The notes under the pieces are model-generated. The model had not been told where the DNA came from. It saw only the letters and a program-made list of their open reading frames with translations, and did no database searches. Both the position numbers and the translations under genes were made by a program. Positions 1 to 7,587 of a stretch of DNA of 8,123 bases are shown here, in pieces; within the stretch, counting starts at the first letter, position 1, and the number at the start of each line of letters is the position of its first letter. Source of the stretch: Clostridia bacterium. GTDB lineage: Bacteria > Bacillota > Clostridia > Christensenellales > Borkfalkiaceae. The stretch spans positions 1-8,123 of the forward strand of contig JAIDOO010000098.1 of assembly GCA_029063275.1 (NCBI GenBank), in the 5' to 3' direction.

Positions 1-8
1 TTCTCTAA

Positions 9-2477
9 TCAATTTAAATTATAAAAATAAATCCTGTAAAGGCTATTCGTGAGAGGATTTTTTTCGTTTTTCAATATTATATTTATCAGTCTTTTGGGAA
101 CGAGGATAAATTTTTTAATCTGCTTGCCTGCGATAAGGGGAGCAATATCGTTGTGCGCTTTAACAAATTTTTCGATTTCGTCCGCAGGCATATCTGCGGC
201 AACCGTAATTTTTGTTTTGATTTTGCTGTTTACCTGCACGGCGTATTCAACGTTATCTTCGCCGCACTTAGCTTCGTCAAACGTCGGCCAAGGTTCGTAT
301 GCAATAGTTTTCTTGTGCCCTAAAACCGCCGTCCAGATTTCTTCGGTAATAAAGGGTATAACGGGGTTCAGAAGCTTAATAAGTCCTTCGGCGTAGGCTT
401 TGGGGAAATTTTTTCCGTCGCCGATTTCTTTATATACGGCGTTGACGAAAATCATCATTTGCGAAATAGCCGTATTGATTTTCATCGCTTCGTAATCTTC
501 GGTAACTTTTTTAACCGTCTGGTTATAAATCTTTTCAAGATTATTGTTCGGCGCGTTTGTTATTGCGTTCATTTCACAGTACAGCCTGTGAATTCTGTCA
601 ACGAATTTTTTAACGCCTTCTATATTTGCGGTGTTCCAGGGCTTGGTATCCGCAACGGGTCCCATAAACATTTCGTACATTCTCAATACGTCCGCACCGT
701 ATTCGTCGACAATGTCGTTGGGGTTAATTACGTTGCCCATACTCTTTGACATCTTGTTTCCGTCCTCGCCCAAAACCATTCCTTGATGGAACAGTTTTTT
801 GAACGGCTCTTTATAGGGAACAAGCCCTTTGTCGAAAAGGTAGTTATTCCAAAATCTCGAGTATAAAAGGTGTCCTACAAGGTGTTCCTTTCCGCCCATA
901 TAAAAGTCTACGGGCATCCAGTGCTTTAACAGCTCGTAGTCGGCGAATTTGTTCTTGTTGTGCGGGTCGCAGTATCTTAAAAAGTACCAGCTTGACCCTG
1001 CCGAGCCCGGCATTGTTGTGGTTTCGCGCCTGCCGTTTACGCCTTTGATTTTTACGTTCACCCAGTCCTTTGCGTTTTCAAGGGGAGGGTTGCCGCCGCG
1101 CGCTTTATAGTCATCCATTTCGGGTAGGACGAGGGGGAGTTCGCTGTCGTCAAGCAAATAGGTTTCGCCGTTTTCGAGGTGAACGACGGGCAGCGGTTCG
1201 CCCCAGTATCTCTGGCGCGCAAAAATCCATTCGCGCAGTTTATAGGTTACCGTCTTTTTGCCTAAGCCGCGCTCTTCAAGCCAGGCTGACATTTTGTCAA
1301 TAGCCTGCTTTTTGTCAAGCCCGTTTAAGAATTCCGAATTAATATGTTTGCCGTCGCCTGTAAAGGCTTCTTTGATTACGTCGCCGCCCTCGAGTACGGG
1401 GATTACAGGCAGGTTGAATTTCTTTGCAAAATCAAAGTCGCGGGTGTCGTGTGCGGGTACCGCCATAATTGCGCCCGTACCGTAAGAGGTTAAAACGTAG
1501 TCCGAAATATAGACGGGGATTTTGTTTCCGTTAGCGGGATTAATAGCATACGCGCCCGTAAAACAACCCGTTTTGTCTTTGTTCAAATCGGTGCGTTCAA
1601 GCTCGGATTTGCTTGCGCAAATCTTTTTATATTTTTCAACTTCGCCGCGCCGGCTTTCGGTTGTGATTTTGTCAATCAATTTATGCTCGGGGGCAAGTAC
1701 GCAGTATGTTGCGCCGAAGAGGGTATCGCACCTTGTGGTGAAAACGGTAAACGACGTGTCAGTACCGTCTACTTTAAAATCAACGTTTGCGCCCTCGGAT
1801 TTTCCTATCCAGTTGCGCTGAGCGATTTTAGACGGCTCCTGCCAGTCAAGTCCGTCAAGCCCTTTTAAAAGCTTTTCTGCGTACTTGTTGATATCAATTA
1901 CCCATTGCTTCATATTTTTGCGCACAACTGGATAGCCGCCGCGCTCGCTTTTTCCGTCGATAATTTCGTCGTTGGCAAGAACGGTTCCAAGCTCTTCGCA
2001 CCAGTTTACGGGCATTTCTTCATACCGTGCAAGACCGTCCTTGCAAAGCTGTTTGAAAATCCACTGAGTCCATTTGTAATAGGAGGGGTCGCAGGTTGAA
2101 ACTGTCTGATCCCAGTCGTAAGAAAGTCCAAGCATTTTCAACTGCTCGGTAAAGGTTTTTATATTTTTTTGCGTAAAGCCGTCGGGGTTGTTTCCCGTCT
2201 TTATGGCAAACTGCTCGGCAGGCAGACCGAAGCTGTCAAAACCAATAGGGTGCAACACATTGTAGCCCTGCATTCTTTTCATTCTCGAAAGAATGTCGGT
2301 TGCGGTATAGCCCTCGGGGTGTCCTACGTGCAGTCCCGCGCCCGAAGGGTAGGGGAACATATCCAAAACGTAATATTTGGGTTTTGAAAAATCGTGCAAA
2401 TCGGTATGAAAGGTTTTATTTTCGTCCCAATACTTTATCCACTTTGTTTCAATTGCTTTAAAATCGGTATACGCCAT
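9..2477 (-). CDS. leuS: Leucyl-tRNA synthetase (class Ia)
   Basis: This cytoplasmic enzyme attaches leucine to tRNA-Leu using ATP. Visible in order are the class I signature HVGH at residues 50-53, the CP1 editing domain with its threonine-rich peptide TTRCDT at 247-252 and the conserved Asp at 344 (GHD/AHD motif), a leucine-specific insertion, KMSKS at 575-579, and the helical anticodon-binding region followed by the small C-terminal domain. The editing residues fall almost exactly at E. coli numbering. The ATG at 2477 is supported by an AGGAA-type ribosome site (2487-2492) nine bases upstream. The protein has 822 residues; bacterial homologues are often about 805. The family usually ends shortly after a VPxRLxNI stretch, which is present here, so the last 15-20 residues (rich in Asn, Tyr, Leu, Phe) look foreign to the family and may come from an indel in a 7-base T run at 58-64. 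The gene is divergent from thrS and has no T-box. Confidence 0.98.
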   Translation of the reverse strand: MAYTDFKAIETKWIKYWDENKTFHTDLHDFSKPKYYVLDMFPYPSGAGLHVGHPEGYTATDILSRMKRMQGYNVLHPIGFDSFGLPAEQFAIKTGNNPDGFTQKNIKTFTEQLKMLGLSYDWDQTVSTCDPSYYKWTQWIFKQLCKDGLARYEEMPVNWCEELGTVLANDEIIDGKSERGGYPVVRKNMKQWVIDINKYAEKLLKGLDGLDWQEPSKIAQRNWIGKSEGANVDFKVDGTDTSFTVFTTRCDTLFGATYCVLAPEHKLIDKITTESRRGEVEKYKKICASKSELERTDLNKDKTGCFTGAYAINPANGNKIPVYISDYVLTSYGTGAIMAVPAHDTRDFDFAKKFNLPVIPVLEGGDVIKEAFTGDGKHINSEFLNGLDKKQAIDKMSAWLEERGLGKKTVTYKLREWIFARQRYWGEPLPVVHLENGETYLLDDSELPLVLPEMDDYKARGGNPPLENAKDWVNVKIKGVNGRRETTTMPGSAGSSWYFLRYCDPHNKNKFADYELLKHWMPVDFYMGGKEHLVGHLLYSRFWNNYLFDKGLVPYKEPFKKLFHQGMVLGEDGNKMSKSMGNVINPNDIVDEYGADVLRMYEMFMGPVADTKPWNTANIEGVKKFVDRIHRLYCEMNAITNAPNNNLEKIYNQTVKKVTEDYEAMKINTAISQMMIFVNAVYKEIGDGKNFPKAYAEGLIKLLNPVIPFITEEIWTAVLGHKKTIAYEPWPTFDEAKCGEDNVEYAVQVNSKIKTKITVAADMPADEIEKFVKAHNDIAPLIAGKQIKKFILVPKRLINIILKNEKNPLTNSLYRIYFYNLN

Positions 2478-2509
2478 AGTTCTTTATTCCTGAAATTTAG
2501 TTACTAATT

Positions 2510-2538
2510 ATTATACATATTCCTTTTAAAGTTGGCAA
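2510..2538 (-). promoter_or_regulatory. leuS promoter
   Basis: Read on the minus strand there is a -35 element TTGCCA (2533-2538), a 17-base spacer and a perfect TATAAT -10 element (2510-2515). Transcription should start near 2503, giving a 5' leader of only about 25 bases that holds the ribosome site at 2487-2492. This is too short for a T-box, so leuS is probably not controlled by one at this locus. Confidence 0.82.
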
Positions 2539-2569
2539 ATATTTTAATGCTAAACGCGTTTTAAAGTTG

Positions 2570-2598
2570 TTGACAAAAGCGATAAATTGTAATAATAT
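2570..2598 (+). promoter_or_regulatory. thrS promoter
   Basis: A consensus TTGACA (2570-2575) stands 17 bases before TAATAT (2593-2598), which matches the -10 consensus at four of six positions. The predicted start, about 2604-2605, coincides with the first base of T-box Stem I, which supports the assignment. It lies back to back with the leuS promoter, with 31 bases between the two -35 elements. Confidence 0.8.
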
Positions 2599-2603
2599 AT
2601 CAG

Positions 2604-2820
2604 TACGCAGAAATAAAGACAAGTACCGCCGATAAATTTTCAGAGAGTGTGGCATATGCTGCGAGCCGCATAATTTAGAGGACAACGGGAAACCACTTTG
2701 CAGATTTTTGCGTAACTTAAAAGAGGCCGCAACTTTGCGGCAATTAAGGTGGAACCGCGCATAAATAAATTTTGCGTCCTTAAACAAAAACCCGAAGTTT
2801 TTGTTTAAGGCTATTTTTTT
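2604..2820 (+). ncRNA. T-box riboswitch, threonine-specific (thrS leader)
   Basis: This is a tRNA-sensing transcription attenuator. The basal helix of Stem I pairs 2604-2614 with 2704-2714 (11 bp, one G-U). AGAGAG (2642-2647) is the AG-bulge region, followed by the distal hairpin. The specifier lies in GAAACCAC; I read it as ACC at 2692-2694, a threonine codon, which agrees with the downstream thrS. Stem III is GCCGC/GCGGC at 2726-2730 and 2737-2741. The T-box core AAGGTGGAACCGCG is at 2746-2759. The variable base that pairs with the tRNA discriminator is A2753, which predicts U73 on the regulating tRNA-Thr. AAGG (2746-2749) can pair with CCTT (2778-2781) in the antiterminator; the same CCTT is the foot of the terminator, so the two folds exclude each other. 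Uncharged tRNA-Thr should favour read-through into thrS. Confidence 0.96.
2778..2820 (+). terminator. T-box terminator of the thrS leader
   Basis: A perfect 14-bp stem (2778-2791 with 2797-2810) with a 5-base loop is followed by CTA and seven T residues at 2814-2820. It is A/U-rich but long. It is the off-state of the T-box and stands 12 bases before the thrS start codon. Confidence 0.93.
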
Positions 2821-2832
2821 GGGAGATAAATT

Positions 2833-4737
2833 ATGGAAATTTTTTTGAAGAACGGAAGTATCCAACTTGACAACGGTGCAACCTGTCAGGACGCCGCGCT
2901 TAAAATAAGCGATGGTCTTGCGCGTTCGGCAGTAGCCGCAAAGATTAACGGAAAGCTTTGCGACCTGTCTGAAAAATTAAGCGACGGGGAAAAGGTTGAA
3001 ATCGTAACGCTAAAAGACAAAGAGGGGCTTGAAGTTTACCGCCATACCTGCGCGCACGTTTTGGCGCAGGCGCTTAAAAATATTTTTCCCACTTGCAATC
3101 TTGCTATCGGTCCGGTAATAGACAACGGCTTTTATTACGATGTTGATTTCAATACGCCGATAACGCAGGACGACTTTGTTAAAATCGAAAGCGAAATGCT
3201 TAAAATAATCAAGGCTAACACCCCGATTGAAAGGTTTGAGCTTCCCAGAAAGGAAGCAGTCAAGCTTATGAAGAAGTACGGCGAAAAATACAAAATCGAG
3301 CTTATCGAAGATTTGCCCGAAAACGAGCCTATTTCATTCTACAAGCAGGGTAGCTTTACAGACCTTTGCCGCGGACCCCATCTGCCCTCAACGGGAAAAA
3401 TCAAAGCGTTTAAGCTTATATCGATTGCGGGCGCGTACTGGCGCGGAAACGAAAAGAATAAAATGCTTACCAGAATATACGGCGTTGCGTTTGCGAAAAA
3501 GGATGAAATGGAAGCGTACTTCACTATGCTTGAAGAAGCTAAAAAGCGCGACCATATAAAGCTGGGCAAAGAGTTGAAGCTTTTTGCGCTTATGGGCGAG
3601 GGCAAGGGATTTCCTTTCTTCCTTCCCGACGGAATGATTCTCAAAAATATTCTTGTAGACTACTGGCGCGGACTGCACCGCAAAGAGGGCTACGTCGAAA
3701 TTCAGACGCCTATAATTCTTACCCGCTCGCTTTGGGAAAATTCAGGACACTGGGACCATTATAAAGACAATATGTATACAACTATTATCGACGGCGAGGA
3801 TTGCGCGGTTAAGCCCATGAACTGCCCCGGCGGTATGCTCGTATACAAACTTGCTCCTCACAGCTATAAGGATTTACCTTTGCGCGCGGCAGAACTCGGA
3901 CTTGTTCACCGCCACGAAAAGAGCGGACAGCTTCACGGACTTTTCCGTGTCCGTTGTTTTACCCAGGACGATGCGCACATATTTATGTTGCCCGAGCAGA
4001 TTACCGACGAAATCAAGGGCGTTGTGCGCTTGACCGACAAAATTTATAAGCAGTTCGGCTTTAAATATAAAATCGAGCTTTCAACCCGCCCCGAAAACAG
4101 TATGGGCAGTGAAGAGGACTGGAACACGGCAACCGCCGCGCTCAAAGCCGCTTTGGACGATTTGAATTTGGAATACGAGCTCAACGAGGGCGACGGTGCG
4201 TTCTACGGACCTAAAATCGACTTCCATCTCCAGGACAGCATAGGCAGAACGTGGCAGTGCGGAACCATTCAGCTTGACTTCCAGATGCCCCAGAGATTCG
4301 AACTGGAATACATCGGCGAAGACGGTATGAAGCACCGTCCCATTATGATTCACCGCGCTATCTACGGCTCGATTGAAAGGTTTATCGGTATTTTGATAGA
4401 GCATTACGCAGGCAAATTCCCCGTATGGCTTGCCCCCAGGCAGGTAAAGATTTTGCCCATAACCGACAGAACGCTCGATTACGCCGAAGAGGTTGCAAAC
4501 GCTTTGCGAGAAAAAGGTATCCGCTGTGAAATTGACAAGCGCAATGAAAAAATCGGTTACAAGCTCCGCGAAGCAAAAATGGAAAAAGTTCCTTACGTGT
4601 TGGTTGTCGGAGATAAAGAGGTAGAGGATAAGACCGTCAACGTAAATAAGCGCGGGGTAGAAGAAAAGCAGACGGTTTCGCTCGTAGACTTCGTAAATAC
4701 GGTAGTAGAAGAAAACGACAATAAAATTATCTTTTAA
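2833..4737 (+). CDS. thrS: Threonyl-tRNA synthetase (class II)
   Basis: It charges tRNA-Thr with threonine in the cytoplasm. Domain order is a TGS domain (about residues 1-60), the N2 editing domain with its metal-like quartet H71, H75, C179 and H183 (HxxxH and CxxxH motifs), the class II catalytic core (about 240-528), and an HGTP-type anticodon-binding domain (about 529-634). The catalytic zinc ligands C331 (MNCPGG), H382 (DDAHIF) and H507 (MIHRAIYG) are all present, as are motif 2 (VRCFTQDDAH) and motif 3 (GSIERFIG). At 634 residues it is close to the 640-residue norm for full-length bacterial ThrRS, so editing of mischarged Ser should be intact. The ATG at 2833 follows GGGAG (2821-2825) directly behind the T-box terminator. 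No terminator of its own follows; the next hairpin terminator is in the infC leader. Confidence 0.99.
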   Translation: MEIFLKNGSIQLDNGATCQDAALKISDGLARSAVAAKINGKLCDLSEKLSDGEKVEIVTLKDKEGLEVYRHTCAHVLAQALKNIFPTCNLAIGPVIDNGFYYDVDFNTPITQDDFVKIESEMLKIIKANTPIERFELPRKEAVKLMKKYGEKYKIELIEDLPENEPISFYKQGSFTDLCRGPHLPSTGKIKAFKLISIAGAYWRGNEKNKMLTRIYGVAFAKKDEMEAYFTMLEEAKKRDHIKLGKELKLFALMGEGKGFPFFLPDGMILKNILVDYWRGLHRKEGYVEIQTPIILTRSLWENSGHWDHYKDNMYTTIIDGEDCAVKPMNCPGGMLVYKLAPHSYKDLPLRAAELGLVHRHEKSGQLHGLFRVRCFTQDDAHIFMLPEQITDEIKGVVRLTDKIYKQFGFKYKIELSTRPENSMGSEEDWNTATAALKAALDDLNLEYELNEGDGAFYGPKIDFHLQDSIGRTWQCGTIQLDFQMPQRFELEYIGEDGMKHRPIMIHRAIYGSIERFIGILIEHYAGKFPVWLAPRQVKILPITDRTLDYAEEVANALREKGIRCEIDKRNEKIGYKLREAKMEKVPYVLVVGDKEVEDKTVNVNKRGVEEKQTVSLVDFVNTVVEENDNKIIF

Positions 4738-4754
4738 AAAATCAATTTAAACGG

Positions 4755-4786
4755 TTGACAAGTAAATTATTTTAGTGTATTATAAT
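4755..4786 (+). promoter_or_regulatory. infC operon promoter
   Basis: A consensus TTGACA (4755-4760) is followed after 17 bases by TATTAT (4778-4783), a five-of-six -10 match. An overlapping perfect TATAAT (4781-4786) would need a 20-base spacer and is less likely. Start near 4790, which leaves a leader of about 145 bases before infC. It lies 17 bases past the thrS stop codon. Confidence 0.8.
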
Positions 4787-4789
4787 TTA

Positions 4790-4934
4790 TGTTAAGCAAA
4801 GGCTAACCCCTTTCGCCTTACAGGATACTTTAAGGCAAATAATGTTACTTTAAGCTTTCGGGCTTTTTATGTTCGCATTATATCGGGTTGCTTTGCAACC
4901 CGATTTTTTCGGCAAAAATATTGTGAGGTAAAAA
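4790..4934 (+). promoter_or_regulatory. infC-rpmI-rplT attenuator leader (L20-leader type)
   Basis: This 5' region has several hairpins ahead of a strong terminator. AAAGG/CCTTT (4798-4802 with 4809-4813) and GTTA-GC/GC-TAAC are alternative small hairpins. GCCTTA/TAAGGC pairs 4815-4820 with 4831-4836. AAGC/GCTT pairs 4852-4855 with 4862-4865, followed by five T residues. The terminator is at 4882-4909. In Bacillus the same operon is repressed by ribosomal protein L20, which binds the leader and promotes termination. The position before infC and the terminator layout fit that model; the L20 binding site itself I infer only from context. Confidence 0.6.
4882..4909 (+). terminator. Attenuator terminator in the infC leader
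   Basis: A perfect 10-bp stem (4882-4891 with 4895-4904) with a 3-base loop is followed by a run of T residues at 4904-4909. It ends 25 bases before the infC start codon, so transcription must pass it to express infC. It would also stop any transcript running on from thrS. Confidence 0.9.
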
Positions 4935-5450
4935 ATTATAAAGGACTTATATTCGGTCAACGAAGCTATCCGCGATAAAGAGGTAAGATTAATCGGCAGC
5001 GACGGCGAAATGGTGGGCGTAATGTCCAGCCGTGAAGCTCAGCGCCTTGCCGACGACGAAGGGCTCGATTTGGTTAAAATTTCCCCTAACGCCGTACCGC
5101 CAGTATGCAAAATTATGGACTATTCCAAATTTAAATACGAGCAGTCTAAAAAAGAAAAGGAAAATCGCAGAAATCAAACCGTTGTCGAGATTAAGGAAAT
5201 CCGCCTTTCTATGACTATAGACGTCGGCGATATTGCGGTAAGAACCAAACAATGCCTTAAATTTTTAGAAGCCGGCAACAAGGTCAAGGTTTCCATAAGA
5301 ATGAAGGGACGTGAAAACGCCCGCGCCTATCAGGGCGTAAAGGTTATGGAAGATTTCTTTGAAGGACTTGGCGGCAAGGCGGTTCAGGACAAAAAACCCG
5401 CCACCGAGGGAAGAAATATCATAATGTTTCTCTCACCGGCAAAATCTTAA
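4935..5450 (+). CDS. infC: Translation initiation factor IF-3, AUU start
   Basis: IF3 binds the 30S subunit, keeps it apart from 50S and checks the start codon and initiator tRNA. The first ATG in frame (5010) would remove the conserved N-terminus. Reading back, residues YSVNEAIRDKEVRLIG, typical of the IF3 N-domain, continue to ATT at 4935, and an in-frame TAA lies at 4929-4931. GAGGT (4925-4929) stands five bases before ATT. AUU is the known infC start in other bacteria, where IF3 discriminates against it and so limits its own synthesis. ATA at 4938 is the only other possible start. The protein then has 171 residues, normal for the family, with the linker signature KIMDYSKFKY and the C-domain end EGRNIIMFLSP. 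rpmI follows after 38 bases. Confidence 0.96.
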   Translation: MIKDLYSVNEAIRDKEVRLIGSDGEMVGVMSSREAQRLADDEGLDLVKISPNAVPPVCKIMDYSKFKYEQSKKEKENRRNQTVVEIKEIRLSMTIDVGDIAVRTKQCLKFLEAGNKVKVSIRMKGRENARAYQGVKVMEDFFEGLGGKAVQDKKPATEGRNIIMFLSPAKS

Positions 5451-5488
5451 ATCAAAACCGTAAATTATTTCATTTGGAGGATAAATAT

Positions 5489-5689
5489 ATGCCTAAGCAG
5501 AAGTCGCACAGCGGCAGTAAAAAGCGTTTTTGGCTTACCGCAACAGGTAAGGTTAAAAGACCCCACGGCGGCAAAAACCACAAAGCAGAAACCAAGAACA
5601 GAAAGAGAAAGAGAAATTTGCGTCAGAATACGCTTGTTTCATCTACACAGGAATCCAACGTAAAAGCAATGATTCCTTATAAAGGTTAA
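5489..5689 (+). CDS. rpmI: 50S ribosomal protein L35
   Basis: This is a small basic protein of the large ribosomal subunit. It begins MPKQKSHSGSKKRF, the family's N-terminal signature (MPKxKTHxGxxKRF), and has a dense Lys/Arg tract in its middle (KNRKRKRNLR). At 66 residues it has the standard length. I chose the ATG at 5489; a longer reading from TTG at 5474 would start inside the ribosome site TTTGGAGG (5473-5480) and add five residues that the family lacks. It is the middle gene of the infC-rpmI-rplT operon, with 15 bases before rplT. Confidence 0.97.
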   Translation: MPKQKSHSGSKKRFWLTATGKVKRPHGGKNHKAETKNRKRKRNLRQNTLVSSTQESNVKAMIPYKG

Positions 5690-5704
5690 CGGGAGGACGG
5701 CACA

Positions 5705-6055
5705 ATGCGTATTAAAAGAAGTGTTACCGCTTTAAAAAAGCGTAGAAAGATTTTCCGCCTTGCAAAAGGCTATTTCGGCAATAAATCCAAGTCTTACAGA
5801 ATCGCCCGTCAGGCGGTTATGAAGTCTTTAAACTATGCTTACATCGGCAGAAAGCTTAGAAAGCGCGATATGCGCAGTCTTTGGATTGCCCGTATCAATG
5901 CGGCTGCAAGACTTAACGGACTTTCATATTCCAAATTTATGCACGGTCTTAAAAATGCCGGAGTAAACCTCAATAGAAAAATTCTTGCCGAGCTTGCAGT
6001 AAACGACGCTAAGGCTTTTGCTGAACTTGCGGCAAAGGCAAAGCAAGCGTTATAA
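5705..6055 (+). CDS. rplT: 50S ribosomal protein L20
   Basis: L20 binds 23S rRNA early in 50S assembly and, in Bacillus and E. coli, also represses its own operon by binding leader RNA. The N-terminus ([20 protein letters not shown], long basic helix), the [18 protein letters not shown] segment and the C-terminal globular part ([14 protein letters not shown]) are all recognisable. The length of 116 residues is typical. GGGAGGA (5691-5697) gives a strong ribosome site eight to nine bases before the ATG. It is the last gene before the terminator at 6063-6091. Confidence 0.98.
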   Translation: MRIKRSVTALKKRRKIFRLAKGYFGNKSKSYRIARQAVMKSLNYAYIGRKLRKRDMRSLWIARINAAARLNGLSYSKFMHGLKNAGVNLNRKILAELAVNDAKAFAELAAKAKQAL

Positions 6056-6056
6056 T
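6027..6056 (+). promoter_or_regulatory. Possible promoter for the methyltransferase-yebC pair
   Basis: A perfect TATAAT (6051-6056) overlaps the rplT stop codon. The best -35 is TTGCGG (6027-6032) at an 18-base spacing, matching only three of six positions. If used, RNA would begin near 6063, at the foot of the rplT terminator hairpin. The -10 may be a chance match in AT-rich DNA. Confidence 0.35.
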
Positions 6057-6062
6057 TTAAAT

Positions 6063-6091
6063 TTAAGCCTTTTTATAAGGCTTAATTTTTT
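6063..6091 (+). terminator. Terminator of the infC-rpmI-rplT operon
   Basis: A 9-bp stem (6063-6071 with 6077-6085) with a 5-base loop is followed by six T residues (6086-6091). It begins 8 bases after the rplT stop and ends 2 bases before the next start codon. The stem is moderately AU-rich, so partial read-through is likely. Confidence 0.85.
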
Positions 6092-6093
6092 AT

Positions 6094-6819
6094 ATGATAC
6101 TGACTTCAAAATCCAACCCCGTAATAAAAACGGTAAAATCGCTCGCCGACAAAAAATTCAGACAAAGTCTAAATCTTTTTATTGTCGAGGGTGTGAAGAG
6201 CGTGGAAGAGTGCATTTCCGCGGGTTGTAAAATCGATAAAATTATCTGCACCGAAAAATGGCAGGACAGGTATTCGGAGCCCGTAGTCGTATCTGACGAG
6301 CTTTTCAAAAGCGTGTCAACCGAAGCTACCCCGCAGGGGGTTCTGGCAGTTGTGCAAATTCCAAAGACGCAGTTAAAAGCCCCCGAAGGCGATTGTCTGC
6401 TTTTGGACTGTTTGCAGGATCCTGGGAATCTCGGAACGGTTATCCGCACGGCTAACGCGGCAGGTTATGAAGATATTTATCTTATCAACTGCACCGACCC
6501 GTATTCGCCGAAAGCGGTCCGCGCCAGTATGGGCGGCGTATTCCGCGTAAATCTTTACCGCGCCGACCGCGATAAAATTTTCGGTATTTTAAGCGGTGTT
6601 CCGCTTGTTTGTGCGGATATGAACGGCGAGGATATTTTTACATTTTCTCCGCCGAAAAAGTTTTGCCTTTGCATTGGCAACGAGGGCTCGGGAATTTCCG
6701 ACGAGGTTTCCGCTCGCGCAGACTTTACCGTAAAAATCCCTATGCGCGCCACGTGCGAAAGCTTAAACGCCGCAGTTTCGGCGGGAATTGCAATGTACGC
6801 GCTCAAAAATCTTAAATAA
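6094..6819 (+). CDS. SpoU/TrmH-family RNA 2'-O-ribose methyltransferase
   Basis: It is a SPOUT-fold enzyme expected to methylate a ribose 2'-OH in rRNA or tRNA using S-adenosylmethionine. The N-terminal part (about residues 1-95, starting MILTSKSNPVIK and including LFIVEGVKSVEE) matches the substrate-binding domain of the RlmB/YsgA type. The catalytic part carries motif 1 DPGNLGTVIRTANAAG (from D109), a middle motif PKAVRASMGGVFR, motif 2 IGNEGSG (194-200) and motif 3 IPM...ESLNAAVSAG (E222-N225), which form the knotted cofactor site. The length of 241 residues is usual. The closest characterised type by layout is Bacillus YsgA, a 23S rRNA methyltransferase, but the target base cannot be told from sequence. 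Oddly, there is no clear ribosome site: the ATG sits 2 bases after the U-tract of the rplT terminator, and the nearest AAGG (6077-6080) lies inside that hairpin. yebC follows after 12 bases, so the two are probably co-transcribed. Confidence 0.93.
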   Translation: MILTSKSNPVIKTVKSLADKKFRQSLNLFIVEGVKSVEECISAGCKIDKIICTEKWQDRYSEPVVVSDELFKSVSTEATPQGVLAVVQIPKTQLKAPEGDCLLLDCLQDPGNLGTVIRTANAAGYEDIYLINCTDPYSPKAVRASMGGVFRVNLYRADRDKIFGILSGVPLVCADMNGEDIFTFSPPKKFCLCIGNEGSGISDEVSARADFTVKIPMRATCESLNAAVSAGIAMYALKNLK

Positions 6820-6831
6820 AGAGGTAAATAT

Positions 6832-7563
6832 ATGTCAGGACATTCAAAATGGCACAATATAGCTGCAAAAAAAGGCAAGACCGACGCCGCGCGCGGTGCG
6901 ATATTTACTAAGCTTGGCAGAGAGCTTGCTGTTGCCGCAAAAAACAACCCCAATCCAGATACAAACTCCAAGCTTGCGGACGTAATAGCAAAAGCAAAAG
7001 CGGCAAATATGCCCAACGACAATATTAAGCGTTCGATTGCAAAAGCGGCGGGCGAGCTTGGCGACAAGGACTATAAGGAACTCACATACGAAGGCTACGG
7101 TGTTTCCGGTTCGGCGGTAATTATCAAGACCCTTACAGACAACGTAAACAGAACGGCGGGCGACGTTCGCTCGGCAATGTCAAAATGCGGCGGTCAGATG
7201 GGCGCAACGGGCTGTGTTTCGTATATGTTCGATTCAAAAGGCGTTTTCGTAATTGAGCGTACGGTTGCCCTGGATGAGGACGCTATAATGGAATACTGCC
7301 TTGAAGCTGAAGCCGACGATTATACAACTCTTGACGACGTTTACGAGGTATACACCGCGCCCGAAAAATTTTCTTCCGCAAGAAAGTTTTTCGAGAGCAA
7401 AAACGTAACTTTTTTAGAGGCGGCAGTCAAAATGATACCGCAAAATTACGTAACTTTGGACGGCGATAAATTAGAAACGTTCAAAAAAATGTTGGACAAG
7501 CTTGAAGAGCTTGACGACGTTCAGGAAGTTTTCCACAACGTGGATCTTCCCGAAGAAGAATAA
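6832..7563 (+). CDS. yebC: YebC/PmpR (TACO1) family protein
   Basis: The start MSGHSKWHNIAAKKGKTDAARG is the hallmark of the family. The central PNDNIKRSIAKAAGE and EGYGVSGSAVIIKTLTDNVNR segments, and GGQMGATGCVSYMFD, are also conserved. The length of 243 residues is typical, and the C-terminus is acidic (DLPEEE). The family was long listed as a transcription regulator; work on bacterial YebC and mitochondrial TACO1 points to a ribosome-associated translation factor that helps at difficult sequences such as proline runs. The setting here, among ribosomal protein and RNA-modification genes, fits the translation role. A GAGGT ribosome site (6821-6825) lies 6 bases before the ATG. It ends the methyltransferase-yebC unit at the strong terminator 7588-7628. 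Confidence 0.96.
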   Translation: MSGHSKWHNIAAKKGKTDAARGAIFTKLGRELAVAAKNNPNPDTNSKLADVIAKAKAANMPNDNIKRSIAKAAGELGDKDYKELTYEGYGVSGSAVIIKTLTDNVNRTAGDVRSAMSKCGGQMGATGCVSYMFDSKGVFVIERTVALDEDAIMEYCLEAEADDYTTLDDVYEVYTAPEKFSSARKFFESKNVTFLEAAVKMIPQNYVTLDGDKLETFKKMLDKLEELDDVQEVFHNVDLPEEE

Positions 7564-7572
7564 GTTTATCCA

Positions 7573-7585
7573 AACCTCTCTTAAG
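7573..7585 (+). repeat. 13-bp direct repeat, copy 1
   Basis: AACCTCTCTTAAG occurs here and again at 8065-8077, in the same orientation. This copy stands 2 bases before the yebC terminator stem; the other overlaps the foot of the GC-rich hairpin at the right edge. Function unknown. Confidence 0.6.
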
Positions 7586-7587
7586 TA

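Noticed and set aside
30..64. Possible leuS terminator (AAATCCT/AGGATTT with a T-rich tail on the minus strand)
   Set aside because: Only 7 AU-rich pairs with an 18-base loop, lying inside the reading frame. The real terminator is probably beyond the window.
2497..2865. 122-codon open frame on the minus strand across the thrS leader
   Set aside because: It covers the T-box, the promoters and the start of thrS, has no ribosome site and no recognisable domain. AT-rich leader sequence explains it.
5474..5488. TTG at 5474 as the rpmI start
   Set aside because: It overlaps the ribosome site and adds residues absent from L35 proteins; ATG at 5489 gives the family's N-terminus.
6555..7067. 170-codon open frame on the minus strand
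   Set aside because: It is antisense to the methyltransferase and yebC, both of which have clear family motifs; its Ala/Ser/Phe-rich product is typical of a shadow frame.
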